A stretch of DNA of 64,000 nt from contig JBGVFH010000010.1 of assembly GCA_045120955.1 (NCBI GenBank), positions 1-64,000 on the forward strand. Reading direction: 5' to 3'. This DNA is from JAZMZS01 sp045120955 (GTDB taxonomy: Bacteria; Bacillota; Clostridia; Oscillospirales; CAG-272). Below, in pieces: positions 23,550-31,594 of this stretch. A model generated the notes under the pieces. That model was not told the DNA's origin. It did not search any database and saw only the letters and a program-made list of their open reading frames with translations. Positions within the stretch are counted from its first letter, which is position 1. Each line of letters starts with the position of its first letter. Position numbers and translations under genes: made by a program.

Positions 23550-26177
23550 TTATTTTATCATATCCGAAAGGATAGCCGACGCAGCGGATAGTGCTTCATC
23601 TACCTTTGCGATATCCTTTCCTCCGCTCATTGCGCTGTCGGGGCGTCCTCCGCCGTTTCCTCCGCATATAGCAGATACAGCCTTGCAAAGCATTCCCGCA
23701 TGAGCACCGTGCGCAACAGCCTCCTTACCGCAGGCACAAGCAAAGTTGAGCTTGTCTCCGTTTATCGCAGCTATGAGTGCCACAGCATCGGGCATCTCTG
23801 CCTTTATCTTATCCGTAACGGCTCTTGCGTTGTTGGGGTTGTCCTCGATCCTTGCACAGATGAGCTTTATTCCCTTTACGTCAACAGCATTAGCCTTCAT
23901 TGCATCAAGCTTAGATGCAGAGAGCTTTTCGTTTGCCGCCTCAAGCTCACGTTTGCCCGCCTTCAGTTCTTCCTGCAGCTGTGCCGCCTTCTTTGCGATG
24001 TCACGGCTGTTGTTTACCTTCAGCTTTTGAGCTGTCATGTCAATGAGCTGCTGCTGTTCTTTAATAAGCTCAAGCACGCCCAGTCCCGTTACAGCCTCTA
24101 TTCTGCGGACGCCTGCCGCAACGCTCGACTCGCCGACGACCTTTAAAAGTCCTACCTTTGCGGTATTGTCAAGATGCGTACCTGCGCAAAGCTCCATTGA
24201 AAAATCGCCCATCTTTACAACACGGACTACCTTGCCGTACTTTTCTCCGAACAGAGCCATAGCGCCCATTTTCTTTGCGTTTTCGGGGTCTGTTTCAGTA
24301 ACCGTGATCTCCTCGCCTGACAGAATGTGAGAGTTTACAAGAGACTCTACCTCTGCTATCTGCTCATCTGTCATTGCCGAATAATGAGAGAAGTCAAAAC
24401 GGCACTTTGATTCATCAACATACGAGCCTGCCTGCTCAACATGATTGCCGAGTACCGCACGGAGCGCCGCCTGCAAAAGATGCGCTGCGGAGTGATTACG
24501 GCGAATTGCCGCACGACGCTCTGCATTGATCTGCGCTGTTACGCACTCGCCTTTTGTGAGCGTTCCGCTGACCATACGGCATATGTGGATATACACACCG
24601 TCAGTCTTCTTTGTATCAATGACCTCTACGGTCGCTTTATCGCAGCTTATGCTTCCGCTGTCGCCTACCTGACCGCCGCCCTCTCCGTAGAATGGTGTTC
24701 TGTCGAGCACAAGGCTGAACTCACCCTCGTTTACACTTTCAAGTTCCTCGTCGTTGTCAATGATGGCAATGACCTTTGCCTCGCTTGAATTTTCTGTATA
24801 ACCGGTAAATTCGGTAACAGGAAGAGAAGCAAGGATAGTTTTTGATGCGTTTGACCATCCGCTGATATTCGAACGTGCGTTTCTTGCACGCTCTCTCTGT
24901 GCGTTCATCTGAGCTGTAAAGCCGTCCTCGTCAAGCTCCAGCCCCTGCTCGGAGGCTATCTCACGTGTGAGATCTATCGGAAAGCCGTATGTGTCATAAA
25001 GCTTGAACACATCCTCGCCGTCGATAACAGACAGTCCCTTTTCCTTCGCATCATCTATAAGCGTGTTGAGGATATTGAGACCTGCATCTATCGTTGCATC
25101 AAATCTTTCTTCCTCAAGTGAGAGTATCTTCTTTATATAATCCTGCTTCTCTGTAAGCTCGGGATATGCGTCGCAGTTCTGGCTGATCGCAACGTCGCAA
25201 AGCTCGGACAAGAATGCACGGTCGATACCGAGCAGCTTTGAATGTCTTGCGGCACGGCGTATAATACGGCGAAGAACGTAGCCTCTTCCCTCGTTTGAAG
25301 GGTTGACTCCGTCGCATATCATAAACATTGCGCTTCTGATATGGTCGGTCACAACACGGATAGAAACATCGTTATCCTCATTCTCTCCGTATTTTTTGCC
25401 CGACATCTCGCAAACCTTGTCGAGTATTTTTCTGACCGTATCTACCTCAAAGAGATTGTCAACTCCCTGAAGAACACACGCAAGTCTCTCAAGACCCATA
25501 CCCGTATCTATGTTTTTTTGTATAAGCTCTGTGTAATTGCCCTGTCCGTCATTGTTGAACTGCGAAAATACGTTGTTCCATATTTCCATAAATCTGTCGC
25601 AGTCGCATCCGGGCTTGCAGTCCGGCTTTCCGCAGCCATACTTGAGTCCTCTGTCAAAGTATATCTCAGAGCAAGGGCCGCAGGGTCCTGAGCCATGCTC
25701 CCAGAAATTGTCCTCTTTTCCGAGGCGTATGACCTTTTCGGGAGAAACGCCTATCTCCTTTGTCCATATATCGAACGCTTCCTCATCATTTTCATATATC
25801 GACGGGTAAAGAAGCTCTGCCGGTATCTCCAGCCACTCGGTAAGAAATTCCCACGCCCAGGCTATTGCCTCATGCTTGAAATAATCGCCGAATGAAAAGT
25901 TTCCGAGCATCTCAAAATATGTACCGTGGCGGGCAGTTTTTCCTACTCGCTCAAGGTCGGGAGTGCGGATGCAGCGCTGGCAGGTCGTGACACGGCGGCG
26001 CGGCGGCTCCTCTTCGCCCGTAAAATATTTTTTCATCGGGGCCATTCCCGAATTTATGAGCAAAAGGCTCTTGTCGTTTATCGGAACAAGCGGAAAGCTC
26101 GGAAGTCTGAGGTGTCCCTTTGTTTCAAAAAAGGAGAGATATTTTTCTCTGACCTCGTTGAGTGACATCCATCTCAT
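23550..26177 (-). CDS. alaS: Alanyl-tRNA synthetase
   Basis: Class II synthetase charging tRNA-Ala, with editing of mischarged Ser/Gly. The 875 residues contain the catalytic domain (FETKGHLRLPSFPLVP, INSGMAPMKKYFTGEE, RHGTYFEMLGNFSFGDYF), the tRNA-recognition helical domain, and the editing domain with HSAAHLLQAALR and MELCAGTHLDNTAKVG. A coiled coil (about 720-770) precedes the C-Ala domain, with GGGRPDSAMSGGK. The length is normal. GGAGAACAAAATT precedes the start. No T-box was recognised in the short upstream region. Confidence 0.98.
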   Translation of the reverse strand: MRWMSLNEVREKYLSFFETKGHLRLPSFPLVPINDKSLLLINSGMAPMKKYFTGEEEPPRRRVTTCQRCIRTPDLERVGKTARHGTYFEMLGNFSFGDYFKHEAIAWAWEFLTEWLEIPAELLYPSIYENDEEAFDIWTKEIGVSPEKVIRLGKEDNFWEHGSGPCGPCSEIYFDRGLKYGCGKPDCKPGCDCDRFMEIWNNVFSQFNNDGQGNYTELIQKNIDTGMGLERLACVLQGVDNLFEVDTVRKILDKVCEMSGKKYGENEDNDVSIRVVTDHIRSAMFMICDGVNPSNEGRGYVLRRIIRRAARHSKLLGIDRAFLSELCDVAISQNCDAYPELTEKQDYIKKILSLEEERFDATIDAGLNILNTLIDDAKEKGLSVIDGEDVFKLYDTYGFPIDLTREIASEQGLELDEDGFTAQMNAQRERARNARSNISGWSNASKTILASLPVTEFTGYTENSSEAKVIAIIDNDEELESVNEGEFSLVLDRTPFYGEGGGQVGDSGSISCDKATVEVIDTKKTDGVYIHICRMVSGTLTKGECVTAQINAERRAAIRRNHSAAHLLQAALRAVLGNHVEQAGSYVDESKCRFDFSHYSAMTDEQIAEVESLVNSHILSGEEITVTETDPENAKKMGAMALFGEKYGKVVRVVKMGDFSMELCAGTHLDNTAKVGLLKVVGESSVAAGVRRIEAVTGLGVLELIKEQQQLIDMTAQKLKVNNSRDIAKKAAQLQEELKAGKRELEAANEKLSASKLDAMKANAVDVKGIKLICARIEDNPNNARAVTDKIKAEMPDAVALIAAINGDKLNFACACGKEAVAHGAHAGMLCKAVSAICGGNGGGRPDSAMSGGKDIAKVDEALSAASAILSDMIK

Positions 26178-26249
26178 AATTTTGTTCTCCTGTTTTTTCT
26201 TTATTATAGTCTATATCAAAATATAATTTCAAACATTGCCAAAACACCC

Positions 26250-26285
26250 GAAAACCCGTGCATATACACGGGCTTCGTTTTTAGC
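26250..26285. terminator. Small hairpin downstream of the TIGR04086-like gene
   Basis: ACCCGTGCATATACACGGGC with T-rich sequence on both sides. Short stem (about 8 pairs), so only moderately likely as a terminator. Confidence 0.45.
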
Positions 26286-26326
26286 TTTTTTGTGCGTCAC
26301 ATCGGCAGGTACACCGCCGCTGTTTT

Positions 26327-26767
26327 TCAGTAAGCTCTGCGCCTCTTTTTTCTCCCGCCCGAAAGCTTGCTTGCCGCAACTGTCCCGAGACAATGCAACG
26401 CAAACGATGCGGCATAACCGCACATCATAAGAAGCGGGTCATTTATGCTGTCAAAGGCAAGCGCCAAGATTAAAAGCAAAGCCACAAACATCCCGCCCGC
26501 CATACATGAGACGAGCATAGCGTTCTGCCTTGCAATAACCGAGGAGATGATGCCCCCCGCAAAAGACGCAACCGCAAGACAGATCAATGCCGCCGTCCCT
26601 GTGACAGCCCCCGGATCTGCAAACGAGTACGCACCGACAGTAAATGCCACAAGCAAAAGCGCAGTTACCGTCAAGGTCAGAGCAAAGCTTTTGAGTGCGG
26701 GCAGCAAGGCGGGGACCGACGTATCCTGCGCCGACACCTGCCTTGACCTTGTTTTTTGTTTTGTCAT
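26327..26767 (-). CDS. Small four-helix membrane protein (TIGR04086-like)
   Basis: A 146-residue protein with a polar N-terminus, four hydrophobic segments (SFALTLTVTALLLVAFTVGAY, TAALICLAVASFAGGII, MLVSCMAGGMFVALLLILAL, LMMCGYAASFALHCLGTVAA) and a basic tail GGRKKRRRAY. In Clostridia a small membrane protein family of this shape (TIGR04086) commonly sits beside yajC, as here. Its function is unknown; the adjacency hints at a role near the Sec/YajC membrane machinery. The basic C-terminus would be cytoplasmic. Confidence 0.75.
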   Translation of the reverse strand: MTKQKTRSRQVSAQDTSVPALLPALKSFALTLTVTALLLVAFTVGAYSFADPGAVTGTAALICLAVASFAGGIISSVIARQNAMLVSCMAGGMFVALLLILALAFDSINDPLLMMCGYAASFALHCLGTVAASKLSGGRKKRRRAY

Positions 26768-26847
26768 TTTATTTTCCTCCGAGAATAAAACCTTTTCATA
26801 AAAAGTCTATTCACAGAGAATAAACAATATGACGGCGTGATGCGATT

Positions 26848-27168
26848 TTATTCGCAGTCCTCTGCCTTTACGTCAACTCTCGCAATAGCTGTTTTGAGAA
26901 AACGGATCTTTGTCTTGTCCTTGCTGGTCTCGATCGTAACAGTCTCTTCCTTCATCGAAACGATCTTTCCGATGATACCGCTGTGAGTCGTGATCTCGTC
27001 GCCGACCTGAAGCGAATCCATCAGATTGCGTGCTTCCTTCTCCTGCTTTTTCTGAGGTCTGTACATCAGAAAATAGAAAACAGCAATAAGTGCAACGATC
27101 ATGATAATGCTCGACCACATCGAACCCGACTGTGCCGCGGCACTCTCATCAAGAAGCCAATTAAACAT
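26848..27168 (-). CDS. yajC: Preprotein translocase subunit YajC
   Basis: Accessory subunit of the SecDF-YajC complex. The 106 residues have one N-terminal membrane helix (SSIIMIVALIAVFYFLMY), then RPQKKQEKEARNLMDSLQVG and DEITTHSGIIGKIVSMKEETV, which is the diagnostic YajC motif. AGGAGGTAAAAA precedes the start. A promoter is seen at 27221-27249. secD and secF are not in the window. Confidence 0.95.
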   Translation of the reverse strand: MFNWLLDESAAAQSGSMWSSIIMIVALIAVFYFLMYRPQKKQEKEARNLMDSLQVGDEITTHSGIIGKIVSMKEETVTIETSKDKTKIRFLKTAIARVDVKAEDCE

Positions 27169-27220
27169 TTTTTACCTCCTGCGCCCTGCGCATAAAAATT
27201 ATAAAAACATATACCTATCT

Positions 27221-27249
27221 ATTATATACTGTTTTTTTGCTTTTTTCAA
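27221..27249 (-). promoter_or_regulatory. Promoter of yajC
   Basis: Minus strand: TTGAAA (27249-27244), 17 bases, TATAAT (27226-27221). Confidence 0.8.
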
Positions 27250-27351
27250 TAGCTTTAATATAAAAAAGGGAGAAAAAGCCGTTTTTTAACCGTGATTTAA
27301 CCGCAGGCTCATCTTCCTCCGTGCAGAAAGGGTATTTTAGCAAAAAAACTC

Positions 27352-27381
27352 TTGTATTTTAGGTGCTTGCCGTGGTATGAT
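27352..27381 (+). promoter_or_regulatory. Promoter of ppa
   Basis: TTGTAT at 27352-27357, 18 bases, TATGAT at 27376-27381, with the gene start only 36 bases downstream of the -10 box. Confidence 0.6.
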
Positions 27382-27416
27382 AAAATAAATGACATCGCTA
27401 AGGAGGTTTTTTTGAT

Positions 27417-27950
27417 ATGTCTAATATCTGGCACGATATTTCACCCAAGCGCATCACCCCGGAAGATTTTATATGCGTAATCGAGATCCCGAAAGGAAGC
27501 AAGAAAAAATACGAGCTTGACAAGGAAACAGGTCTTATCATTCTCGACCGAATTCTATACACATCTACACACTATCCGGCAAACTACGGCTTTATACCCC
27601 GCACATACGGCGATGACAAGGACCCTCTCGACGTGCTTTTGATATGCGCGCAGTCTCTTGAGCCTATGTCTCTTGTCCGTGCATATCCTATAGGCGTTAT
27701 CTCCATGATAGACAACGGAAACTATGACGAAAAAATAATCGCTATTCCCTTCAACGATCCTACCTACAACCAATACACAAGCATCGACCAGCTTCCCCGT
27801 CACATTTTTGACGAGATGCGTCATTTCTTTACCGTGTACAAAAACCTCGAAAACAAGGAAACGGCAGTTGACGAGGTAAGCGGACGTGATGAAGCGCTCA
27901 AGATCATAGCGGCCGCTATTGATAATTATATAGAAAATTTCTGCAAATGA
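27417..27950 (+). CDS. ppa: Inorganic pyrophosphatase (family I)
   Basis: Hydrolyses pyrophosphate to phosphate, pulling biosynthetic reactions forward. The 177 residues contain IEIPKGSKKKYELDKETGL, THYPANYGFIPRTYGDDKDP with the metal-binding Asp cluster (DDKDPLDVLL), and MIDNGNYDEKIIAIP. The length matches bacterial soluble family I enzymes. It is preceded by AAGGAGG and its own promoter. Clostridia often have membrane or family II enzymes instead, but this one is clearly family I. Confidence 0.96.
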   Translation: MSNIWHDISPKRITPEDFICVIEIPKGSKKKYELDKETGLIILDRILYTSTHYPANYGFIPRTYGDDKDPLDVLLICAQSLEPMSLVRAYPIGVISMIDNGNYDEKIIAIPFNDPTYNQYTSIDQLPRHIFDEMRHFFTVYKNLENKETAVDEVSGRDEALKIIAAAIDNYIENFCK

Positions 27951-27957
27951 TCAATGC

Positions 27958-27999
27958 CGTCGGCACGTACAGCGAGGGATACCGCTGTAGGTGCCGTTT
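27958..27999 (+). terminator. Hairpin after ppa
   Basis: GCCGTCGGCAC.TACAGCG and CGCTGTAGGTGCCG form an interrupted stem just after the ppa stop; the T-tract is weak (TTTGC). Confidence 0.5.
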
Positions 28000-28055
28000 G
28001 CATTCTCCGCCGCACGTAAAAAGTGCGAAAAACCGCTTTTTGACCCGATTATTTG

Positions 28056-28084
28056 TTGACTTTTTTTAGTGATTTGGATATAAT
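28056..28084 (+). promoter_or_regulatory. Promoter of the rpiR-type operon
   Basis: TTGACT at 28056-28061, 17 bases, TATAAT at 28079-28084. It lies inside the longest possible frame of the regulator gene, so the real start must be the downstream ATG at 28140. Confidence 0.8.
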
Positions 28085-28093
28085 AGATATGTT

Positions 28094-28112
28094 ACACATA
28101 TGTTATATGTGT
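28094..28112. promoter_or_regulatory. Palindrome at the transcription start (putative operator)
   Basis: ACACATAT-GTT-ATATGTGT: perfect 8-base arms with a 3-base centre, 10 bases after the -10 box. The position suits autoregulation by the RpiR-type protein encoded directly downstream; the symmetry is seen, the binding partner is inferred. Confidence 0.6.
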
Positions 28113-28139
28113 GCAAAAAATAAAGTTGTGGATGTTATT

Positions 28140-29000
28140 ATGAACGACAATCTCATTACATTGCTTGAAACAAGAATGCAGTCATTTTCAAAAGGACAAA
28201 AGCTGATTGCGAATTTTCTCATAAATAATTATGATAAGGCGGCGTACATGACAGCGTCAAAGCTCGGCGTGCTCGTAGGAGTATCAGAGTCCACGGTTGT
28301 CAGATTTGCCATTGAGCTTGGCTTCGATGGTTATCCTGAGCTTCAGCGCTCTCTTCAGGAGCTCATCCGCACAAAGCTCACCTTCAACCAGCGCATCGAG
28401 GTCACAAACAAGCGTATCGGTAACGGAGATCTGCTTGAAAAGGTACTGCTCTCGGACGTTGACAAAATAAAGACAACACTTGAAAATATCAGCCGTGCGG
28501 ACTTTGAGTCTGCCGTGCAAAAAATAATAGATGCAAAACATATCTATATTCTCGGCGCACGCTCAAGCGCTTCTCTTGCAAACTTTCTTTTCTTCAATCT
28601 CAATCTGATATTTGATAATGTGCGCTTTGTTCAGACGACAAGCGGCAGTGAGCTGTTTGAGCACATACTGCCTATGGGCAAAGACGACGTAATGATAGCG
28701 ATAAGCTTTCCCCGTTACACCTCGAGGATAATCAATGCGGTTGAGTACGCAAGAGAGGTGGATGCATCGGTCGTTGCCATCACCGACAACAAAAACTCAC
28801 CCATTGCCACAAAGGCGACCGAGGTGCTCATAGCCCAGTCCGACATGGCATCCTTTGTAGACTCGCTTACAGCTCCGATGAGCGTACTCAACGCTCTCAT
28901 TGTTGCGATATCAAGAAAAAAGCAAGCGGAAATAAACGAGCGCTTTGACAAGCTCGAGAGAATTTGGGAAGAATATGATGTATACGCAAAGCTCAAATGA
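28140..29000 (+). CDS. RpiR/MurR family transcriptional regulator with SIS domain
   Basis: Sugar-phosphate-responsive regulator. From ATG 28140 the 286 residues begin with an RpiR helix-turn-helix domain (MNDNLITLLETRMQSFSKGQ, KLGVLVGVSESTVVRFAIEL), followed by a SIS domain (IYILGARSSASLANFLFF, VMIAISFPRYTSRIINAVE, VVAITDNKNSPIA). It is transcribed towards a FAD enzyme, cmk, plsC and ispH/rpsA, and overlaps the FAD gene. No sugar genes are adjacent, so the ligand is unclear; it may control itself or the downstream genes. Confidence 0.9.
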   Translation: MNDNLITLLETRMQSFSKGQKLIANFLINNYDKAAYMTASKLGVLVGVSESTVVRFAIELGFDGYPELQRSLQELIRTKLTFNQRIEVTNKRIGNGDLLEKVLLSDVDKIKTTLENISRADFESAVQKIIDAKHIYILGARSSASLANFLFFNLNLIFDNVRFVQTTSGSELFEHILPMGKDDVMIAISFPRYTSRIINAVEYAREVDASVVAITDNKNSPIATKATEVLIAQSDMASFVDSLTAPMSVLNALIVAISRKKQAEINERFDKLERIWEEYDVYAKLK

Positions 29001-30243
29001 CCTTGGCGGCTCAAAAAAGAAAATTGCGGTCATTGGCGCAGGAGCGGCAGGACTGCTGTGTGCCGCAGAATGCGGCAGACGGGGAGCTTCGGTCACGCTT
29101 TTCGAAAAAAACGAAAAGGTCGGACGAAAGCTCGCCATAACAGGAAAAGGCAGATGCAATCTTACAAACAACTGCGAGCCTGACGAATTTATAAAAAACA
29201 TAGTGTCAAATCCCCGATTTATGATGTCTGCGATATATGGCTTTTCACCCTCGGACACAATGGCTTTGTTCGAGTCGCTCGGGGTCGAGCTGAAGACCGA
29301 ACGGGGACGGCGTGTTTTCCCCCTCTCCGACAGGTCATACGACATAGTCGATGCGCTATGGAAATACGCAAGGGAGCACGCAGAGATAAAGCATGAGAGA
29401 GTGACCGATATATCCGTATCAGAGGGTCGTGTGTGCGGCGTACAAACAGAGCGGCACGAATACGGCTTTGACTGTGTCATAGTTGCTACGGGCGGAAAGT
29501 CATATCCGCTTACAGGCTCAAGCGGTGACGGGTATGCCTTTGCAAAGAAGGCGGGACATACCGTGACAGCGCTTTCTCCCTCGCTTGTTCCGATCACTTC
29601 AAGCTCGCCTGCATGCAAGGCTCTGATGGGGCTTTCGCTGAAAAATTCCGCACTGAAAATAACAGACGACAGAAACGGCAAGTGTGTTTACGAGGACTTT
29701 GGCGAGATGCTTTTCACGCATTTCGGACTGAGCGGTCCGATGATACTGAGCGCAAGCTCGCATCTGCACAATATCCACCCCTCGCATTGCAGTGCCGTAA
29801 TAGATATGAAGCCCGCACTTGATGCGCAGACTCTCGACACAAGGCTGCTTGCCGTTTTCGGCGAGGCAAAAAACAAAAATTTTGAAAATGCCATACAGCC
29901 ATTGATGCCCGCAAAGCTCGCCTCATATATACCGAGCTATATCGGTGTCGACCCAAAGAAAAAGGTAAACGAGATAACAAAGGACGAGCGCAGACGTCTG
30001 CTCGAAGCGCTCAAAAGCTTTAAGGTAAAGCTGTCGGGCTTCCGCCCTATTGAAGAAGCGATAATCACCCGAGGCGGTGTAAACGTGAAAGAAATAGACC
30101 CAAAGAGCATGGGCTCAAAAATATGCGACGGGCTGTACTTCATCGGCGAGGTGCTGGATGTTGACGCATATACGGGCGGATACAATCTGCAAATTGCCTT
30201 TTCCTGCGCATATGCGGCGGCAAAGGCGGCAACACATCAGTAA
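28975..30243 (+). CDS. NAD(P)/FAD-dependent oxidoreductase, HI0933/BaiN-like flavoprotein
   Basis: Flavoprotein of the HI0933-like family (aminoacetone oxidase or BaiN-type annotations); the true substrate is unknown. The 422 residues from ATG 28975 contain the FAD Rossmann motif VIGAGAAGLLCAAECGRRG, FEKNEKVGRKLAITGKGRCN typical of the family, CVIVATGGKSYPLTGSSGDG, MLFTHFGLSGPMIL and the C-terminal GLYFIGEVLDVDAYTGGYNL. The start overlaps the regulator's 3' end by 26 bases. In many Clostridia this gene precedes cmk, as here. Confidence 0.9.
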   Translation: MMYTQSSNDLGGSKKKIAVIGAGAAGLLCAAECGRRGASVTLFEKNEKVGRKLAITGKGRCNLTNNCEPDEFIKNIVSNPRFMMSAIYGFSPSDTMALFESLGVELKTERGRRVFPLSDRSYDIVDALWKYAREHAEIKHERVTDISVSEGRVCGVQTERHEYGFDCVIVATGGKSYPLTGSSGDGYAFAKKAGHTVTALSPSLVPITSSSPACKALMGLSLKNSALKITDDRNGKCVYEDFGEMLFTHFGLSGPMILSASSHLHNIHPSHCSAVIDMKPALDAQTLDTRLLAVFGEAKNKNFENAIQPLMPAKLASYIPSYIGVDPKKKVNEITKDERRRLLEALKSFKVKLSGFRPIEEAIITRGGVNVKEIDPKSMGSKICDGLYFIGEVLDVDAYTGGYNLQIAFSCAYAAAKAATHQ

Positions 30244-30267
30244 AAAAGAAAAAAAGAGGAAACAGTC

Positions 30268-30939
30268 ATGATAAAAATTGCAATAGACGGACCGAGCGGT
30301 GCGGGAAAAAGCTCGCTTGCCAAAAGAATAGCAAAGGAGCTTAACATAATATATATAGACACGGGCGCTCTTTACCGAAGTGTCGGACTTTGGGTATGCA
30401 GAAAAGGGATAGCGGTCGATGACACGGCGGCTATCATCGCATCTCTTGATAAAATAAAGGTGGAGCTCGGCTTTGACTCTAACGGCGGTCAGCGTGTATA
30501 TCTGTGCGGAGAGGATGTCTCGGAGCTTATCCGTACACCCGAAATCGCAAAATACGCATCTGCCGTGTCGGCTATAGCCGAAGTAAGGGCACTTCTTTTC
30601 GATATGCAGCGTGAGATAGCAGACAAAAACAGCGTTGTCATGGACGGCCGTGACATCGGTACGGTCATACTTCCCGATGCAGACGTAAAAATATTTCTTT
30701 CGGCTTCGGACGTAGCGAGAGCGCAACGCCGCTGCAAGGAGCTGCGTGAAAAGGGAGAGGAGTGCTCGGTCGAGGATATTTTGAATGCGATGAAAGAGCG
30801 GGACCGCCGTGACAGCACAAGAGAGATAGCACCTGCAGTTGCTGCGGCTGATGCGGTCCTTCTTGACAATTCCGAGCTTGACTTTGAGGCGAGCGTGCAG
30901 GCGGCGCTCGATATAATTAAAAGCAAGACCGAAAAATAA
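30268..30939 (+). CDS. cmk: Cytidylate kinase
   Basis: Phosphorylates CMP and dCMP with ATP. The 223 residues contain IAIDGPSGAGKSSLAKRIAK (P-loop, 4-23), YIDTGALYRSVGLW, VVMDGRDIGTVILPDADVKI and ERDRRDSTREIAP, all standard for bacterial Cmk. It is 24 bases after the flavoprotein gene and 21 before plsC; the operon order cmk-plsC-ispH-rpsA is typical of clostridia. Confidence 0.97.
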   Translation: MIKIAIDGPSGAGKSSLAKRIAKELNIIYIDTGALYRSVGLWVCRKGIAVDDTAAIIASLDKIKVELGFDSNGGQRVYLCGEDVSELIRTPEIAKYASAVSAIAEVRALLFDMQREIADKNSVVMDGRDIGTVILPDADVKIFLSASDVARAQRRCKELREKGEECSVEDILNAMKERDRRDSTREIAPAVAAADAVLLDNSELDFEASVQAALDIIKSKTEK

Positions 30940-30960
30940 ATCTTTTGTGAGAGTGCAAAA

Positions 30961-31593
30961 ATGAAAAAACTCCGTTTTTATTCGGCAGTCAAAACAATAC
31001 TCGGACCTGTGCTAAAGCTTTTTATGCGTATCCATGTAAAAGGAAGCGAAAATGAATACACAGGAGATGGAGGGTGTGTCGTATGTACCAATCACACGCA
31101 TTTTTTTGACTGCGTGGTGCTTGTAATCGCATTTAAAGCGCTGCAGATACGCTTTCTTGCAAAAAAAGAGCTATTCTCTGTCCCGATACTGAAAAATATT
31201 ATCAAGGGATTCGGCGCTTTCGGTCTTGACCGAGGAGGCCAGGACGTGGGCGCTTTGAAAAAGACCATACAGATGCTCTCAGACGGTGCCGTCGTGGGTA
31301 TATTCCCTCAGGGCACAAGACAGCCTGGCAAGGAGATTGCCGATACGAAATTCAAGAGCGGCGCCGCAATGGCAGCATATCATGCAAAGGTGCCGGTACA
31401 GCCCGTTCTTATCAAGGTAAAGGACAAACGCTACCGCCTCTTTCGCAAAAAAGAGGTAATAATAGGTGCGCCTATATCATGGAAAGAGCTTGGTTTCAGT
31501 GAGGGTGCGCACGCAGATTATGCAAAAGCAACCGAGATCATCAAAGAAAAGATATGTGCGCTTGAAAAAGAACAGATAAACAAGGTAGAATAA
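30961..31593 (+). CDS. plsC: 1-acyl-sn-glycerol-3-phosphate acyltransferase
   Basis: Makes phosphatidic acid at the inner face of the membrane. The 210 residues contain CTNHTHFFDCVVL (HX4D catalytic motif, about 41-46), FGAFGLDRGGQDV, VGIFPQGTRQPGKEI (acyl-acceptor binding) and VPVQPVLIKV. The N-terminal segment is moderately hydrophobic. It ends one base before the GTG start of the next gene, indicating coupled translation. Confidence 0.93.
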   Translation: MKKLRFYSAVKTILGPVLKLFMRIHVKGSENEYTGDGGCVVCTNHTHFFDCVVLVIAFKALQIRFLAKKELFSVPILKNIIKGFGAFGLDRGGQDVGALKKTIQMLSDGAVVGIFPQGTRQPGKEIADTKFKSGAAMAAYHAKVPVQPVLIKVKDKRYRLFRKKEVIIGAPISWKELGFSEGAHADYAKATEIIKEKICALEKEQINKVE

Positions 31594-31594
31594 A

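Noticed and set aside
23206..25895. Several frames antisense to aldose epimerase and alaS
   Set aside because: All are within well-supported genes on the other strand and have no independent signals.
28053..28139. Longer N-terminus of the RpiR-type regulator
   Set aside because: It would place the start codon upstream of the -10 box of a consensus promoter; the ATG at 28140 fits the domain start.
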